Shown: positions 1 to 8,466, counted from the first letter of the stretch. The stretch: DNA of 64,000 bases from Catellatospora vulcania (GCF_009720385.1 NZ_WARX01000020.1:222757-286756); one strand, 5' to 3'. Made by a program: numbers and translations. Notes: generated by a model not told the origin, from the letters alone.

Positions 1-1
1 G

Positions 2-598
2 CGCGAGCTGTTCGCCGAGAAGGGCTTCGACGCCGCCACGATGCGCGCCATCGCCGCCGCGGCCGAGGTCGACCCGGCCCTGGTGCACCACTACTTCGGC
101 ACCAAGGAGCAGCTGTTCGTCGCCACCATGCAGTTCCCGATGGACCCCCGGGAGCTGATCGAGCAGGTCGTGGCGGGGGGCAAGGACGAGGCGGGGGTAC
201 GCCTGGCGCGGGTCTTCGTGACGATCTGGGACTCGCCGATCGGGGCGATCGGGGCGTCGCTGGTCCGGTCCGCGATGAGCAACGAGTGGACCATGCGCTT
301 ACTGCGCGAGTTCCTGATCACGCAGATCCTGCGCCGGGTGCAGACCGAGCTGCGGCTCGACGCGGCCGACGCCCCGCTGCGCGCGTCGCTGGTGGCCAGC
401 CAGATCAGCGGGCTGGCCCTGATGCGGTACATCATGAAGCTCGAACCGCTGGCCTCGCTGCCCGCCGACCAGGTGGTCGCCGCGGTCGCCCCGAACCTGC
501 AGCACTACATCACCGGCGACCTCGGCCCGTCGGAGGTCACCGGTTCCGGTGGGCAGGCCGGTCAGGCCACCGACGCGGCCGGCTCGGCCGCCGCGTAG
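2..598 (+). CDS. TetR family transcriptional regulator (5' end outside window)
   Basis: The reading frame is open from the first bases of the window, so the N-terminus is missing; 198 codons are visible. The visible start (RELFAEKGFD..TMRAIAAAAEVDPALVHHYFGTKEQLF) is the second half of a TetR-type helix-turn-helix, and the HHYFGTKEQLF recognition helix is characteristic. The rest is an all-helical ligand-binding domain with no recognisable ligand signature, ending in a Gly/Ala-rich tail. It would act as a dimeric repressor. Its target cannot be told because the upstream neighbour is outside the window. The last 37 bases overlap the convergent PPOX-like gene tail to tail, which leaves no room for a terminator between them. 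The family call is firm; the regulon is unknown. Confidence 0.9.
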   Translation, partial: RELFAEKGFDAATMRAIAAAAEVDPALVHHYFGTKEQLFVATMQFPMDPRELIEQVVAGGKDEAGVRLARVFVTIWDSPIGAIGASLVRSAMSNEWTMRLLREFLITQILRRVQTELRLDAADAPLRASLVASQISGLALMRYIMKLEPLASLPADQVVAAVAPNLQHYITGDLGPSEVTGSGGQAGQATDAAGSAAA

Positions 599-1023
599 TC
601 CTCGACGTCGATCTCGGTCAGGTGCCCGGTCGGGCACTCCAGCCGGACCTCGGCGACGTCCATCCGGTACAGCCGGAAGCCGCGGCCCACGTCGAGCAGG
701 TCGCTGACCGGGTTCACGGCGGCGAACTCCAGCGCGGCGGCGCGGGCCTCGATGTCCTCCAGCGCCGCGGCCCAGCCCGACACCCACACCCGCGCCCCGC
801 GGGACTCCCCCACGGCGAGCACGACGGCGGTGTCGTCGCCCTCCCCGTCCCGCGGGCGCAGCGCCTTGTCGAGCTGCCCGCCTTCGCGGCACAGCAGCAG
901 CGGGCGTCCTTCGTGGTCGGTGGCGTGGCGCACCCGGTACGGGCTGGCGTGGAACGGGACCTGCGCCAAGCCCGGCAGGCGGCCGGCGGTCAGGGAGCGG
1001 GCGATCTCGGCGGGGTGCGGCAC
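562..1023 (-). CDS. PPOX/HugZ-like split-barrel protein, probably iron-regulated
   Basis: A GTG start at 1023 is chosen because GGAGG lies 7 bases upstream; the frame stays open further but without a site. The product has 153 residues. The pattern of a GxPLLL strand, a DDTAVVLAV strand and a WVSGW strand, followed by a helix and the FRLYRMDVAEVRL strand, resembles the pyridoxamine-phosphate-oxidase-like split barrel found in HugZ-type haem-utilisation proteins. The C-terminal DUF2470 half seen in many such proteins is absent or not recognisable. The divergent promoter region holds a perfect DtxR/IdeR-type palindrome, which fits a role in iron or haem metabolism. Function is inferred from fold resemblance and context; confidence is moderate. 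Confidence 0.55.
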   Translation of the reverse strand: MPHPAEIARSLTAGRLPGLAQVPFHASPYRVRHATDHEGRPLLLCREGGQLDKALRPRDGEGDDTAVVLAVGESRGARVWVSGWAAALEDIEARAAALEFAAVNPVSDLLDVGRGFRLYRMDVAEVRLECPTGHLTEIDVEDYAAAEPAASVA

Positions 1024-1041
1024 GGCGGTCCTCCAACATCG

Positions 1042-1074
1042 GTTAGGCTTACCTTTGTTAGGCGAGCCTAACCT
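1042..1074. promoter_or_regulatory. Double DtxR/IdeR-type iron box
   Basis: GTTAGGC-GA-GCCTAAC (1057-1072) is a perfect 16-bp palindrome matching the core of the DtxR/IdeR consensus TTAGGTTAGSCTAACCTAA. A second, imperfect half (GGTTAGGCTTACC) begins at 1041 and overlaps it, as in tandem iron boxes. It lies between the divergent PPOX-like gene (start 1023) and rpsD (start 1103), so it could repress either or both when iron is plentiful. Confidence 0.7.
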
Positions 1075-1102
1075 ATGACGTCTGGAAGTTGGAGGCACCC
1101 TC

Positions 1103-1711
1103 GTGAACCAAGCGCGGCCCAAGGCGAAGCTGTCCCGGGCTCTCGGCATCCCGCTGACCCGCAAGTGCGTGAAGTACTTCGAGCGGCGGCCGTTCCCGCC
1201 GGGCGTGCACGGGCGGGCCCGCAAGAAGCCCTCCGACTACCAGGTCCGCCTGCTGGAGAAGCAGCGCCTGCGCCACCAGTACTTCATCAGCGAGACCCAG
1301 CTGCGCAACCAGTTCGACAAGGCCGCCCGCAGCTCCGGCAAGACCGGCGAGACGCTCCTCATCGCCCTGGAGTGCCGCCTTGACGCGCTGGTCCTGCGCG
1401 CCGGCTTCGCCCGCACCATCTACCAGGCCCGCCAAGCCGTCGGCCACGGCCACATCGCCGTGGACGGCCAGAAGGTGGACCGCCCCTCCTACCGGGTGAA
1501 GCCCTGGCAGACCATCACGGTCCGCGAGCGCAGCCGCACCAAGCCCCCGTTCCAGATCGCCGCCGCCGGCGCCCACCTGGACGGCCCCACCGCCCCATAC
1601 CTCGAGGTCTCCCTCACCGACCTCCGCGCCACCCTGACCCGCGAACCCCTGCGCACCGAGATCCCCGTCATCTGCGACGAGCAGCTGGTAGTCGAGTTCT
1701 ACTCCCGCTGA
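1103..1711 (+). CDS. rpsD: 30S ribosomal protein S4
   Basis: A 202-residue S4 that would bind 16S rRNA and nucleate assembly of the small subunit. The S4 signature is clear: [16 protein letters not shown] near residue 30, the S4 RNA-binding domain from about residue 90 ([30 protein letters not shown]) and the C-terminal [16 protein letters not shown]. It starts [19 protein letters not shown], like the stand-alone S4 of Streptomyces rather than the S4 of the rpsM-rpsK-rpsD-rpoA operon of mycobacteria. The GTG start has GGAGG 7 bases upstream. No ribosomal or rpoA neighbours are present. If the genome also carries an operon-borne rpsD, this is a paralogue, and the iron box just upstream would make it conditionally expressed. 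Confidence 0.95.
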   Translation: MNQARPKAKLSRALGIPLTRKCVKYFERRPFPPGVHGRARKKPSDYQVRLLEKQRLRHQYFISETQLRNQFDKAARSSGKTGETLLIALECRLDALVLRAGFARTIYQARQAVGHGHIAVDGQKVDRPSYRVKPWQTITVRERSRTKPPFQIAAAGAHLDGPTAPYLEVSLTDLRATLTREPLRTEIPVICDEQLVVEFYSR

Positions 1712-1724
1712 CCCACCCCGAACA

Positions 1725-1817
1725 CCAAGATCGCGACGATCTTGCGTGAACCGTTGGGGACTCACCCGGTATGGGCGTGTCGTACCCGCGGTTCAAGCAA
1801 GATCGTCGCGATCTTGG
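1725..1817. repeat. Intergenic inverted repeat, probable bidirectional terminator
   Basis: Two 21-base arms (1725-1745 and 1797-1817) are exact reverse complements, and each contains the self-palindrome AAGATCG-N3-CGATCTT, so several stem structures are possible. The 51-base centre contains GGGCGTGTCGTACCC. The unit fills the gap between convergent rpsD and the ABC gene, and a related copy lies at 13053-13136. Confidence 0.8.
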
Positions 1818-1818
1818 G

Positions 1819-3621
1819 TCAGCGGGTTTGTTCGAGCCAGCTGGCGTAGAGCTTGGCGTAGACGGAGTGCTCGGCCGTGATGAGGGTGTCGTGGGGGCCA
1901 CGTTGGATCACCACGCCCTTGTCGACGACGATGACTTCGTCGGCGGACTGGGCGGTGGAGAGGCGGTGGGCGATGGCGACCGTGGTGCGGCCGCGGGTCA
2001 CCGCGTCGAGGGTGCGCTGGAGGCGGACCTCGGTGGCGGGGTCGACGGCGCTGGTGGCCTCGTCGAGGACGAGCAGGTCGGGGTCGGCGACGTAGGCGCG
2101 GGCCAGGGCCACGAGCTGGCGCTCGCCGACGCTGAGGGCCTCGCCTCGCTCGCCGACGGGAGTGTCCAGGCCGTGGGCGAGGCCCTGTGCCCAGTCGAGC
2201 AGGCCCAGGTCGGTGAAGGCCTGTTCGAGTTCGGTGTCGGTGAGGTCGGGGCGGGCGAAGCGCACGTTCTCGGCGACCGTGGCGTCGAACAGGAAGCCGT
2301 CCTGGGGGACCATCACGACGCGGCTGCGCAGGGAGGCGAAGCGCACGTCGGTCAGCGGGGTGCCGGACAGCAGCACCCGGCCCTCGCTCGGGTCCATCAG
2401 GCGGGTGAGCAGCTTCGCGAACGTGGTCTTGCCGCTGCCGGTCTCACCGACCACGGCGACCCGGGTCTTGGCGGCGATGTCCAGGTGCACCTCGTGCAGC
2501 ACGCGGGGGCCGGGCTCGCCGTCGACCGGGTAGCTGAAGCTGACCCGCTCGAAGCTGATGTCCAGCGGGCCGTCGGGCAGGTGCACGCCGTTCTCGGCGG
2601 GGTCGGCCACATCGGGTTCGAGGTCGACGACGTCGAGCAGCCGCCGCCAGCCCGCCACCGCGTTCTGCGCCTCGTTGAGCACCTCGGTGGCGATCTGGAC
2701 GGGCTGGATGAACAGCGTGACCAGGAACAGGAACGCGGTCATCTCGCCCAGGGTGATCTGCCCCGCGATACCCAGCCGCGCCCCGACCAGCACCACCGAC
2801 GCCAGCGCGATCGCGGCCGCGATCTCACCGGTGGAGAAGCTGGTGACGCTGATCCGCATGGCCCGGCGCTGCGCCTGCTGGTAGTCGTCGATGGTCTCGG
2901 ACAGCTTCGCGCCGCTGCGCTGCGAGACGCCGTACGCCCGGATCACCGACGCGCCGACCACGGACTCCGAGATCGCGCCGAGCATCACGCCGATCCGGCG
3001 GCGGTTCTCGGCGTACGCACCCGACAGACGCTTCTGGAACGCCCGGATGACGATCACCGCGGGCACGAACGCGGCCAGCACCACGAGCGTGAGCTGCCAC
3101 GAGTAGAACGCCATCACGATCGTGGTGACCACCAGCTGGCCGCCGTTGACCATGAGGATCACGCCGCCCCACTGGATGAACTGCGTGATCGAGTCGACGT
3201 CGCTGGTCACCCGGGACACCATGGTGCCGCGGCGCTCGGACTGCTGGTGCAGCATCGACAGGTCGTGGATGTGCCGGAACGTGCGCACCCGGATGTTGGC
3301 CAGCGCGGTCTCGCTGACCGTGAACAGCCGCCGCATCATGAAGTAGCCGCAGGCCGTGGTGACCACCAGGATCAGCGCGGTGACGGCGACGACGGTCACG
3401 ATCACACCCATGTCCAGGTGACCGGTCTCGACGCCCAGCCCGCGGTCGATGCCCTGCTGCACCGCGACCGGCACCGCCGCCCGGCCGATCATGGCGATGA
3501 GGGCCAGCCCCAGCGTGCCGGCCAGCCCGGCCTTCAGCTCGGGCGACAGCGACACGCCGCGCCGGAAGGTCGCCCAGGCCGACTCGGACCGGGCGGTATC
3601 GCTGACAGCCGACGCGCTCAC
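1819..3621 (-). CDS. ABC exporter half-transporter with intact catalytic residues
   Basis: A 600-residue fusion of a six-helix membrane domain (residues about 30-320) and an ATPase domain. Walker A is GETGSGKTT near residue 392, Walker B is LLVLDEATSAVD near 515 with the catalytic Glu, and the switch His is present in IAHRLS near 550. The signature loop is LSVGERQ near 497, a departure from LSGGQ. The partner gene upstream has the complementary pattern, so together they would form a heterodimer with one working ATP site. The GTG start overlaps the stop of the intervening mini-ORF (GTGA) and uses the GAGGAGAAGGC within it as ribosome site. The substrate is unknown: multidrug, lipid or peptide export are all possible. 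Confidence 0.92.
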   Translation of the reverse strand: MSASAVSDTARSESAWATFRRGVSLSPELKAGLAGTLGLALIAMIGRAAVPVAVQQGIDRGLGVETGHLDMGVIVTVVAVTALILVVTTACGYFMMRRLFTVSETALANIRVRTFRHIHDLSMLHQQSERRGTMVSRVTSDVDSITQFIQWGGVILMVNGGQLVVTTIVMAFYSWQLTLVVLAAFVPAVIVIRAFQKRLSGAYAENRRRIGVMLGAISESVVGASVIRAYGVSQRSGAKLSETIDDYQQAQRRAMRISVTSFSTGEIAAAIALASVVLVGARLGIAGQITLGEMTAFLFLVTLFIQPVQIATEVLNEAQNAVAGWRRLLDVVDLEPDVADPAENGVHLPDGPLDISFERVSFSYPVDGEPGPRVLHEVHLDIAAKTRVAVVGETGSGKTTFAKLLTRLMDPSEGRVLLSGTPLTDVRFASLRSRVVMVPQDGFLFDATVAENVRFARPDLTDTELEQAFTDLGLLDWAQGLAHGLDTPVGERGEALSVGERQLVALARAYVADPDLLVLDEATSAVDPATEVRLQRTLDAVTRGRTTVAIAHRLSTAQSADEVIVVDKGVVIQRGPHDTLITAEHSVYAKLYASWLEQTR

Positions 3622-3758
3622 GCCTTCTCCTCGCTACGCTCGTCGGCAGCGTGAGAAACCTGCGACATGGTTCGCTCGCCCCGCCACGCCTTCTCCTCGC
3701 TGCGCTCGTCGGCAGCGTGAGAAAGCTGCGACATGGTTCGCTCGCTCCGCTCGCTCAC
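3618..3758 (-). CDS. 46-residue bridging mini-ORF made of two HAADERSEEKA repeats
   Basis: This small ORF starts with a GTG that overlaps the stop of the upstream ABC gene as GTGA and ends with a TGA that overlaps the GTG of the downstream ABC gene, again as GTGA. It thus chains the two genes with no untranslated base. The product carries a 22-residue unit (ERTMSQ[LV]SHAADERSEEKA plus a short linker) twice, encoded by a 66-bp direct repeat. The AGCGAGGAGAAGG at the end of each unit is a good ribosome-binding sequence. A related ORF with HAADERSEEEA joins hisB and hisH at 43801-43875. The peptide itself may have no function; I infer a translational-coupling device. Confidence 0.6.
   Translation of the reverse strand: MSERSERTMSQLSHAADERSEEKAWRGERTMSQVSHAADERSEEKA
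3619..3749. repeat. 66-bp tandem direct repeat between ABC genes
   Basis: Two near-identical copies, 3619-3684 and 3685-3749, begin CACGCCTTCTCCTCGCT on the plus strand and differ at only a few positions. They encode the repeated peptide of the bridging mini-ORF on the minus strand. Conservation at DNA level suggests a recent duplication. Confidence 0.85.
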
Positions 3759-5638
3759 GCGGCGACCTCCTCTTCCTGTGCGGCGAGGGACACGTCGGCG
3801 TCGTCGTAGACGCGCTCGCGCTCGCGCTCCTCCTCGGCCTTCTCGTACGCGGTGACCAGGTCGGCGTATCCGCTCACCGTCGCCAGCAGCTGCTCGTGCG
3901 TGCCCTGCGCGACCACGCGGCCGGACTCGATGTAGACGACCTCGTCGGCCAGCGCGATGGTGGCCCGGCGGTACGCGACGACCAGGATCGTGGCCGTGTG
4001 CGCCGACCCGCGCAGCGAGGCGAGGATGCGCGCCTCCACGCGCGGGTCGACGGCGCTGGTCGCGTCGTCGAGCACGAGCAGCCGCGGCCGCCCGGCCAGT
4101 GCCCGCGCCAGGGTGACCCGCTGGCGCTGTCCGCCGGACAGCGAGGTGCCTCGCTCGCCGAGCTGGGTGTCCAGGTGCTCGGGCAGTCGCGCGACGAACG
4201 TGTCGGCCTGCGCCGTGGCCAGCGCCTCGTGCACCCGCTCGTCGTCGACGCCGGGGCGCTCCAGCGCGACGTTGCCGCGCACCGTGTCGTCGAAGACGAA
4301 CGCGATCTGCGGCACCAGTGCGACGGTCGCGGCCAGCGAGGCCGAGGTCAGCCCGCGTACGTCGGCCCCGTCGAGGGCGATCTGCCCCTGGTCGGGGTCG
4401 AGCAGGCGGGCGGCCAGGGTCGCGATGGTCGACTTGCCGGAGCCGGTCGGGCCGACCAGCGCCACGGTGCGCCCTGCGGGCAGGGTGAAGGTGACGTCGT
4501 GCAGCACCGGCTGGGCCGGGTCGTACGCGAAGTCCACGTTGCGGAAGCTCAGCTCGGCCGCGGCGGAGCCGGGCAGCGTCTGCGTGCCGTACGGCATCTG
4601 GCCGGTCGCCTGCAGCACGTGCTCGACCCGGTCCCAGCCCGCGACCGCGCGCGGCAGGTCGCCGAGCACCCAGCCGATGGCCCGCACCGGGAACGCCAGC
4701 ACGGTGAACAGGAAGGTCACCTGGACCAGCTGCTCGAGCGAGATCGCGCCCTGGTCCATCCGCCAGGCGCCGACCAGCAGCGCCAGCAGCGTGCCGAGGA
4801 ACGGCAGCGACTCCATCAGCGGGTCGAACAGGCCGCGCAGCCGGCCGACGCTGATCAGCGCGTCGCGCAGCTCCTCGGCCCGCTGCGCGAACCGGCGGGT
4901 CTCCAGGTCCTCGCGGCCCATGGTCTTGACCACGAGTGCGCCGTCGAAGCTCTCGTGCGCGATCGCGGCGACCTCGGCCCGCATGTGCTGGGCGTGGGCC
5001 TGGCGCGGGGCCATCCGGCGGGAGAAGACCACGTTCATCACGAACAGCACCGGGAAGACGACCAGCCCGACCAGGGCCAGCGCCCAGTCCACGGCGAACA
5101 GCACGGCCACCGCGACGAACAGCATGAACACGGTGCCGACGGCGAACGGCAGCGGCGCGACCGGGAACCACGCGGCCTCGACGTCGGAGTTGGCGTTGGA
5201 CAGCAGTGTGCCGGTGGCGTGGCGCTGGTGCCAGGAGACCGGCAACTGCAGGTAGCGGCGCGTCACCTCGTGGCGGTACTTGGACTGCAGGGCGAACTGC
5301 ATGAAGCCCGCGCCGAGCCGGCGGCCGAAGATGGCCACGACCCGGCCCAGGCCCATCGCGATCAGCACCGACGCGCCGAACGCCAGCACCCCGGCGTCGA
5401 CCCTGCCGCCGGAGGTGGAGGGCACCACGATGTCCTCGACCAGCCAGCCGATGACCTTCGCCTGCCCGATGACCAGCGCGCCGAACAGGCAGCTGCCCAC
5501 GACGGCGACGACGAACAGGCGCGGCTCATCCCGGATCCCGCGCCACATCACCCGGGCGCCGCGCGCGAGCACGTCGCGCCCTGTGATCTCCGGTTTGGCC
5601 GGCTCTTCGCCGGCGGTCTGCCCTGCCACTCGTGTCAT
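3755..5638 (-). CDS. ABC exporter half-transporter with degenerate catalytic site
   Basis: A 627-residue membrane-ATPase fusion and first gene of the exporter operon. Walker A GPTGSGKST lies near residue 396 and the signature LSGGQRQ near 500 is canonical. Walker B reads LLVLDDATSAVD, with Asp for the catalytic Glu, and the switch histidine is Tyr (VVAYRRA, near 553). In heterodimeric exporters this combination marks the protein that contributes the inactive ATP site; its canonical signature completes the active site of the partner encoded downstream. An acidic, Glu-rich C-terminal tail follows the ATPase domain. The operon is divergent from the TIGR03085 gene across a region with an inverted repeat. 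The exported substrate is not evident. Confidence 0.92.
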   Translation of the reverse strand: MTRVAGQTAGEEPAKPEITGRDVLARGARVMWRGIRDEPRLFVVAVVGSCLFGALVIGQAKVIGWLVEDIVVPSTSGGRVDAGVLAFGASVLIAMGLGRVVAIFGRRLGAGFMQFALQSKYRHEVTRRYLQLPVSWHQRHATGTLLSNANSDVEAAWFPVAPLPFAVGTVFMLFVAVAVLFAVDWALALVGLVVFPVLFVMNVVFSRRMAPRQAHAQHMRAEVAAIAHESFDGALVVKTMGREDLETRRFAQRAEELRDALISVGRLRGLFDPLMESLPFLGTLLALLVGAWRMDQGAISLEQLVQVTFLFTVLAFPVRAIGWVLGDLPRAVAGWDRVEHVLQATGQMPYGTQTLPGSAAAELSFRNVDFAYDPAQPVLHDVTFTLPAGRTVALVGPTGSGKSTIATLAARLLDPDQGQIALDGADVRGLTSASLAATVALVPQIAFVFDDTVRGNVALERPGVDDERVHEALATAQADTFVARLPEHLDTQLGERGTSLSGGQRQRVTLARALAGRPRLLVLDDATSAVDPRVEARILASLRGSAHTATILVVAYRRATIALADEVVYIESGRVVAQGTHEQLLATVSGYADLVTAYEKAEEERERERVYDDADVSLAAQEEEVAA

Positions 5639-5663
5639 CCCCGTCGTCAGGTCGGTTCGTCAG

Positions 5664-5702
5664 GTCGGTAAGTAATTAGCCTGGCTTCCTATCCTTACCG
5701 AC
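5664..5702. promoter_or_regulatory. Inverted repeat in the divergent promoter region, possible operator
   Basis: GTCGGTAAG (5664-5672) and CTTACCGAC (5694-5702) are perfect complements separated by a comparatively AT-rich 21-base stretch. They lie between the ABC operon (start 5638) and the TIGR03085 gene (start 5777). A GTCAGGTCGGT direct repeat precedes the first arm. No regulator gene is adjacent, so the binding protein is unknown. Confidence 0.4.
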
Positions 5703-5776
5703 GCCGCTGCTCCAGGCGAGCAGGTATGGCCTGTGCCGGGCATCACACCGCCTCCGGGGTACGTAGGATCGCCGAC

Positions 5777-6409
5777 ATGACCCGGTACGCCTTCGCTGAA
5801 AGGCTAGCCCTGGCCGACCTGATGGCCGAGGTCGGACCAGACGCCCCCACCCTCTGCGGGGACTGGACCGTGCGCGATCTCCTGGCGCACCTGCTGCTGC
5901 GGGAACGGCGTCCCGACGCCGCCGCGGGCATCCTGATCAAGCGTTTCGCCGGGCACACCGCGACGGTGCAGCAGCGGATCGCGGCCCGCGACTTCGACGC
6001 CCTGCTGGCCGAGCTGCGGCGCCCGCCGCGGTGGAGCCCCGCCGGGCTCAGGCCGCTGGACGAGCTGGTGAACCTGGCCGAGATGTTCATCCATCACGAG
6101 GACATCCGCCGGGCGGTCCCCGACTGGACACCGCGCAAGCTGGCGCCGGGACTGTCCGAGGCGCTGTGGGGGCAGGCGCGGCGGCGCGCGTCGCTGGCGC
6201 TGCGGCGCTACCCGGTGCAGGTGCGGGTGATCTCACCGGGCCACGGCACGGTGACCACCGGGCGGCCCGGCACCCAGCCGCTCAACCTCACCGGAACCCC
6301 CAGCGAGCTGCTGATGTTCCTGTCGGGCCGGCAGGGCCACGCGCGGGCGAGCCTGGACGGCCCGCCCGAGCTGACGAGCCGGCTGCGCGGCGCGCGGCTG
6401 GGCGTCTGA
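5777..6409 (+). CDS. TIGR03085 family metal-binding protein (DinB/mycothiol maleylpyruvate isomerase fold)
   Basis: A 210-residue protein with the N-terminal helix pair ending in LCGDWTVRDLLAHLLLRERRPD and a later FIHHEDIRR. The spaced histidines are those expected of the DinB-like four-helix metal site used by mycothiol-dependent enzymes. The actinobacterial TIGR03085 family has this length and the same TLCGDWTVRDL opening. ATG 5777 is chosen over upstream in-frame codons: TAGGAT lies 7 bases before it, so the transcript is probably leaderless, and there is no Shine-Dalgarno sequence. The reaction is unknown. Confidence 0.8.
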   Translation: MTRYAFAERLALADLMAEVGPDAPTLCGDWTVRDLLAHLLLRERRPDAAAGILIKRFAGHTATVQQRIAARDFDALLAELRRPPRWSPAGLRPLDELVNLAEMFIHHEDIRRAVPDWTPRKLAPGLSEALWGQARRRASLALRRYPVQVRVISPGHGTVTTGRPGTQPLNLTGTPSELLMFLSGRQGHARASLDGPPELTSRLRGARLGV

Positions 6410-6548
6410 GCGCGCCGCCGGCAACCCCGTGACCATGAGAAAAGATCTTCCCGAGGGGTTCCCCCAGCCGGTGCTCAGCATTACCCTTCGGTAACACCAA
6501 GTTAACGTGTCCCCCGTCACTACTGCCTACCAGAGGCGGCCCCGACTC

Positions 6549-8372
6549 ATGACCATTGACGTGCCCTACCGGTCTATTCCGGACATGTTCCTGCAGCGAG
6601 TGGCGGCGTCCCCCGACGCCCGCGCCTTCGGCGGCCCGGACGCGGACAACGCGCCGGTCTGGTACACCTGGGCCCAGATCGCTGAGCGCGCCAAGGCGAT
6701 CGCCGCGGGTCTGACCACGCTCGGCGTCGGCAAGGAGGACCGCGTCGCGATCCTCGCCAACACCCGGCTCGACTGGATCGTCGCCGACCTCGGCATCATG
6801 TGCTCCAGCGCCGCGACGACCACGGTGTACCCCACCACCGAGCCCGAGGAGGCGTGCTTCATCGTCGCCGACTCCGGGTCCAAGGTGCTGATCGCGGAGA
6901 ACCCGGCCCAGGCGGCCAAGATGAGCCCGGCCGCGGTGCCCGCGCTCACCCACATCGTGCTGATCGACGGCGAGGCCGACCCGGCCGCCGCCTTCCCCCA
7001 GCTCACCCTCGCCGACCTGGAGCGCCGCGGCGCCGAGGCGCTGGCCGCCAACCCGGGCCTGGTCGACGACCTGATCGCCGGCATCGGCCCGGACGACCTG
7101 GCCACCCTCATCTACACCTCGGGCACCACCGGCCGCCCGAAGGGCGTCGAGCTGCTGCACCGCGGCTGGACCTGGGAGGGTGTGGCGCAGTCGGACGTCG
7201 GCGTGCTGCTCCCCAGCGACGTGCAGTTCCTCTGGCTTCCGCTGTCGCACTCGTTCGGCAAGACGCTGATCTGCGGCATCATCCACGTCGGCGTGCCGAC
7301 GTACGTGGACGGCCGGGTCGACAAGATCATTGACAACCTGGGCCTGATCAAGCCGACGCTGATGTGCGCGGCCCCGCGCATCTTCGAGAAGGTCTACAAC
7401 CGGGTCGTCGGCCAGGCCACCGAGGCCGGCGGGCTCAAGGCGAAGATCTTCGGCTGGGCGGTGCGGGTCGGCCGCGAGCGCGTCGCGCTGGAGCAGGCCG
7501 GCAAGCCGGTCCCGAGCGGCCTGCTGCGCAAGTACGGCATCGCGCACAAGCTGGTCTTCAGCAAGCTGCACGCCCGGCTGGGCGGCAACATCCGCTACAT
7601 GGTGTCCGGCTCGGCCGCGCTGTCGGTGCCGATCGCGGAGTTCTTCGCCGCGGCCGGCCTGCCCATCAGCGAGGGCTACGGCCTGACCGAGAACTGCGCG
7701 GGCGCGTTCGTGAACCGGCCCGGCGCGCTGAAGATCGGCTCGGTCGGCCAGCCGCTCGGCGACCTGGAGATCCGGATCGACGAGGACGGGGAGATCCTGC
7801 TGCGCGGTGCGCCGATCATGCGCGGGTACCACAACCTGCCCGCGGAGACCGCGGCCGTGTTCACCGAGGACGGCTTCTTCCGCACCGGCGACATCGGCGA
7901 GCTGGACTCCGACGGCTTCCTGAAGATCACGGACCGCAAGAAGGACCTGGTCAAGACGTCAGGCGGCAAGTACATCGCGCCGAGCCACATCGAGGGCCTG
8001 TTCAAGGCGCTGTGCACGTACACCTCGCAGGTGCTCGTGATCGGCAACTCGCGCAACTACTGCTCGATGCTGATCACCCTCGACCCCGAGGCGATCACCG
8101 GCTGGGCGGCGGGCACGCCGCTCGAGGGGAAGTCCTACGCGGAGATCGTGGGCTCGGACGAGGCGAAGGCCATGGTCGCGGGCCACATCGACGAGCTGAA
8201 CGCGAAGCTCAACCGCTGGGAGACCATCAAGAAGTTCACCATCCTGCCGCGCGACCTGACCATCGAGCACGGGGAGATCACCCCCTCGATGAAGCTGAAG
8301 CGACGCACGGTGGAGACCAATTTCGCATCGGATATCGAGAAGATGTACGCGGGTTCCCTCGTCGAAATCTGA
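6549..8372 (+). CDS. Long-chain acyl-CoA synthetase (AMP-forming)
   Basis: A 607-residue member of the adenylate-forming superfamily that would activate a fatty acid to acyl-AMP and then acyl-CoA. Motifs in order: phosphate-binding YTSGTTGRPKG near residue 189, GYGLTEN near 376, TGDIGELDSDGFLKITDRKKDLVKTS near 446-470, and a C-terminal lysine region. Length and motif spacing match the bacterial FadD15/eukaryotic long-chain type rather than the E. coli FadD type. The gene is monocistronic, with a strong intrinsic terminator 34 bases after the stop. ATG 6549 is used because the longer frame from 6507 adds a non-conserved extension. It is presumably housekeeping lipid metabolism. Confidence 0.93.
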   Translation: MTIDVPYRSIPDMFLQRVAASPDARAFGGPDADNAPVWYTWAQIAERAKAIAAGLTTLGVGKEDRVAILANTRLDWIVADLGIMCSSAATTTVYPTTEPEEACFIVADSGSKVLIAENPAQAAKMSPAAVPALTHIVLIDGEADPAAAFPQLTLADLERRGAEALAANPGLVDDLIAGIGPDDLATLIYTSGTTGRPKGVELLHRGWTWEGVAQSDVGVLLPSDVQFLWLPLSHSFGKTLICGIIHVGVPTYVDGRVDKIIDNLGLIKPTLMCAAPRIFEKVYNRVVGQATEAGGLKAKIFGWAVRVGRERVALEQAGKPVPSGLLRKYGIAHKLVFSKLHARLGGNIRYMVSGSAALSVPIAEFFAAAGLPISEGYGLTENCAGAFVNRPGALKIGSVGQPLGDLEIRIDEDGEILLRGAPIMRGYHNLPAETAAVFTEDGFFRTGDIGELDSDGFLKITDRKKDLVKTSGGKYIAPSHIEGLFKALCTYTSQVLVIGNSRNYCSMLITLDPEAITGWAAGTPLEGKSYAEIVGSDEAKAMVAGHIDELNAKLNRWETIKKFTILPRDLTIEHGEITPSMKLKRRTVETNFASDIEKMYAGSLVEI

Positions 8373-8405
8373 TCGAACGCGAGGCACTTTCCCACGCAGT
8401 GAGGT

Positions 8406-8440
8406 ACGTAGGGGCGGCCACAAGCCGCCCCTACGTTTTT
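8406..8440 (+). terminator. Intrinsic terminator of the acyl-CoA synthetase gene
   Basis: The 13-bp stem ACGTAGGGGCGGC/GCCGCCCCTACGT with a five-base loop is followed by a run of five T (8436-8440). This is a textbook rho-independent terminator, 34 bases downstream of the stop codon. Confidence 0.92.
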
Positions 8441-8466
8441 GCCCAGGTCACCCGCCGAGCCGGCGT

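Noticed and set aside
286..1071. Open frames in both directions across the TetR and PPOX-like genes
   Set aside because: Arg/Pro/Ala-rich translations without recognisable features; they are frames left open by high GC.
1771..3654. Long plus-strand open frame opposite the ABC gene
   Set aside because: Composition is shadow-like (Gly/Asp/His/Val-rich, no domain), while the minus strand encodes a clear ABC protein.
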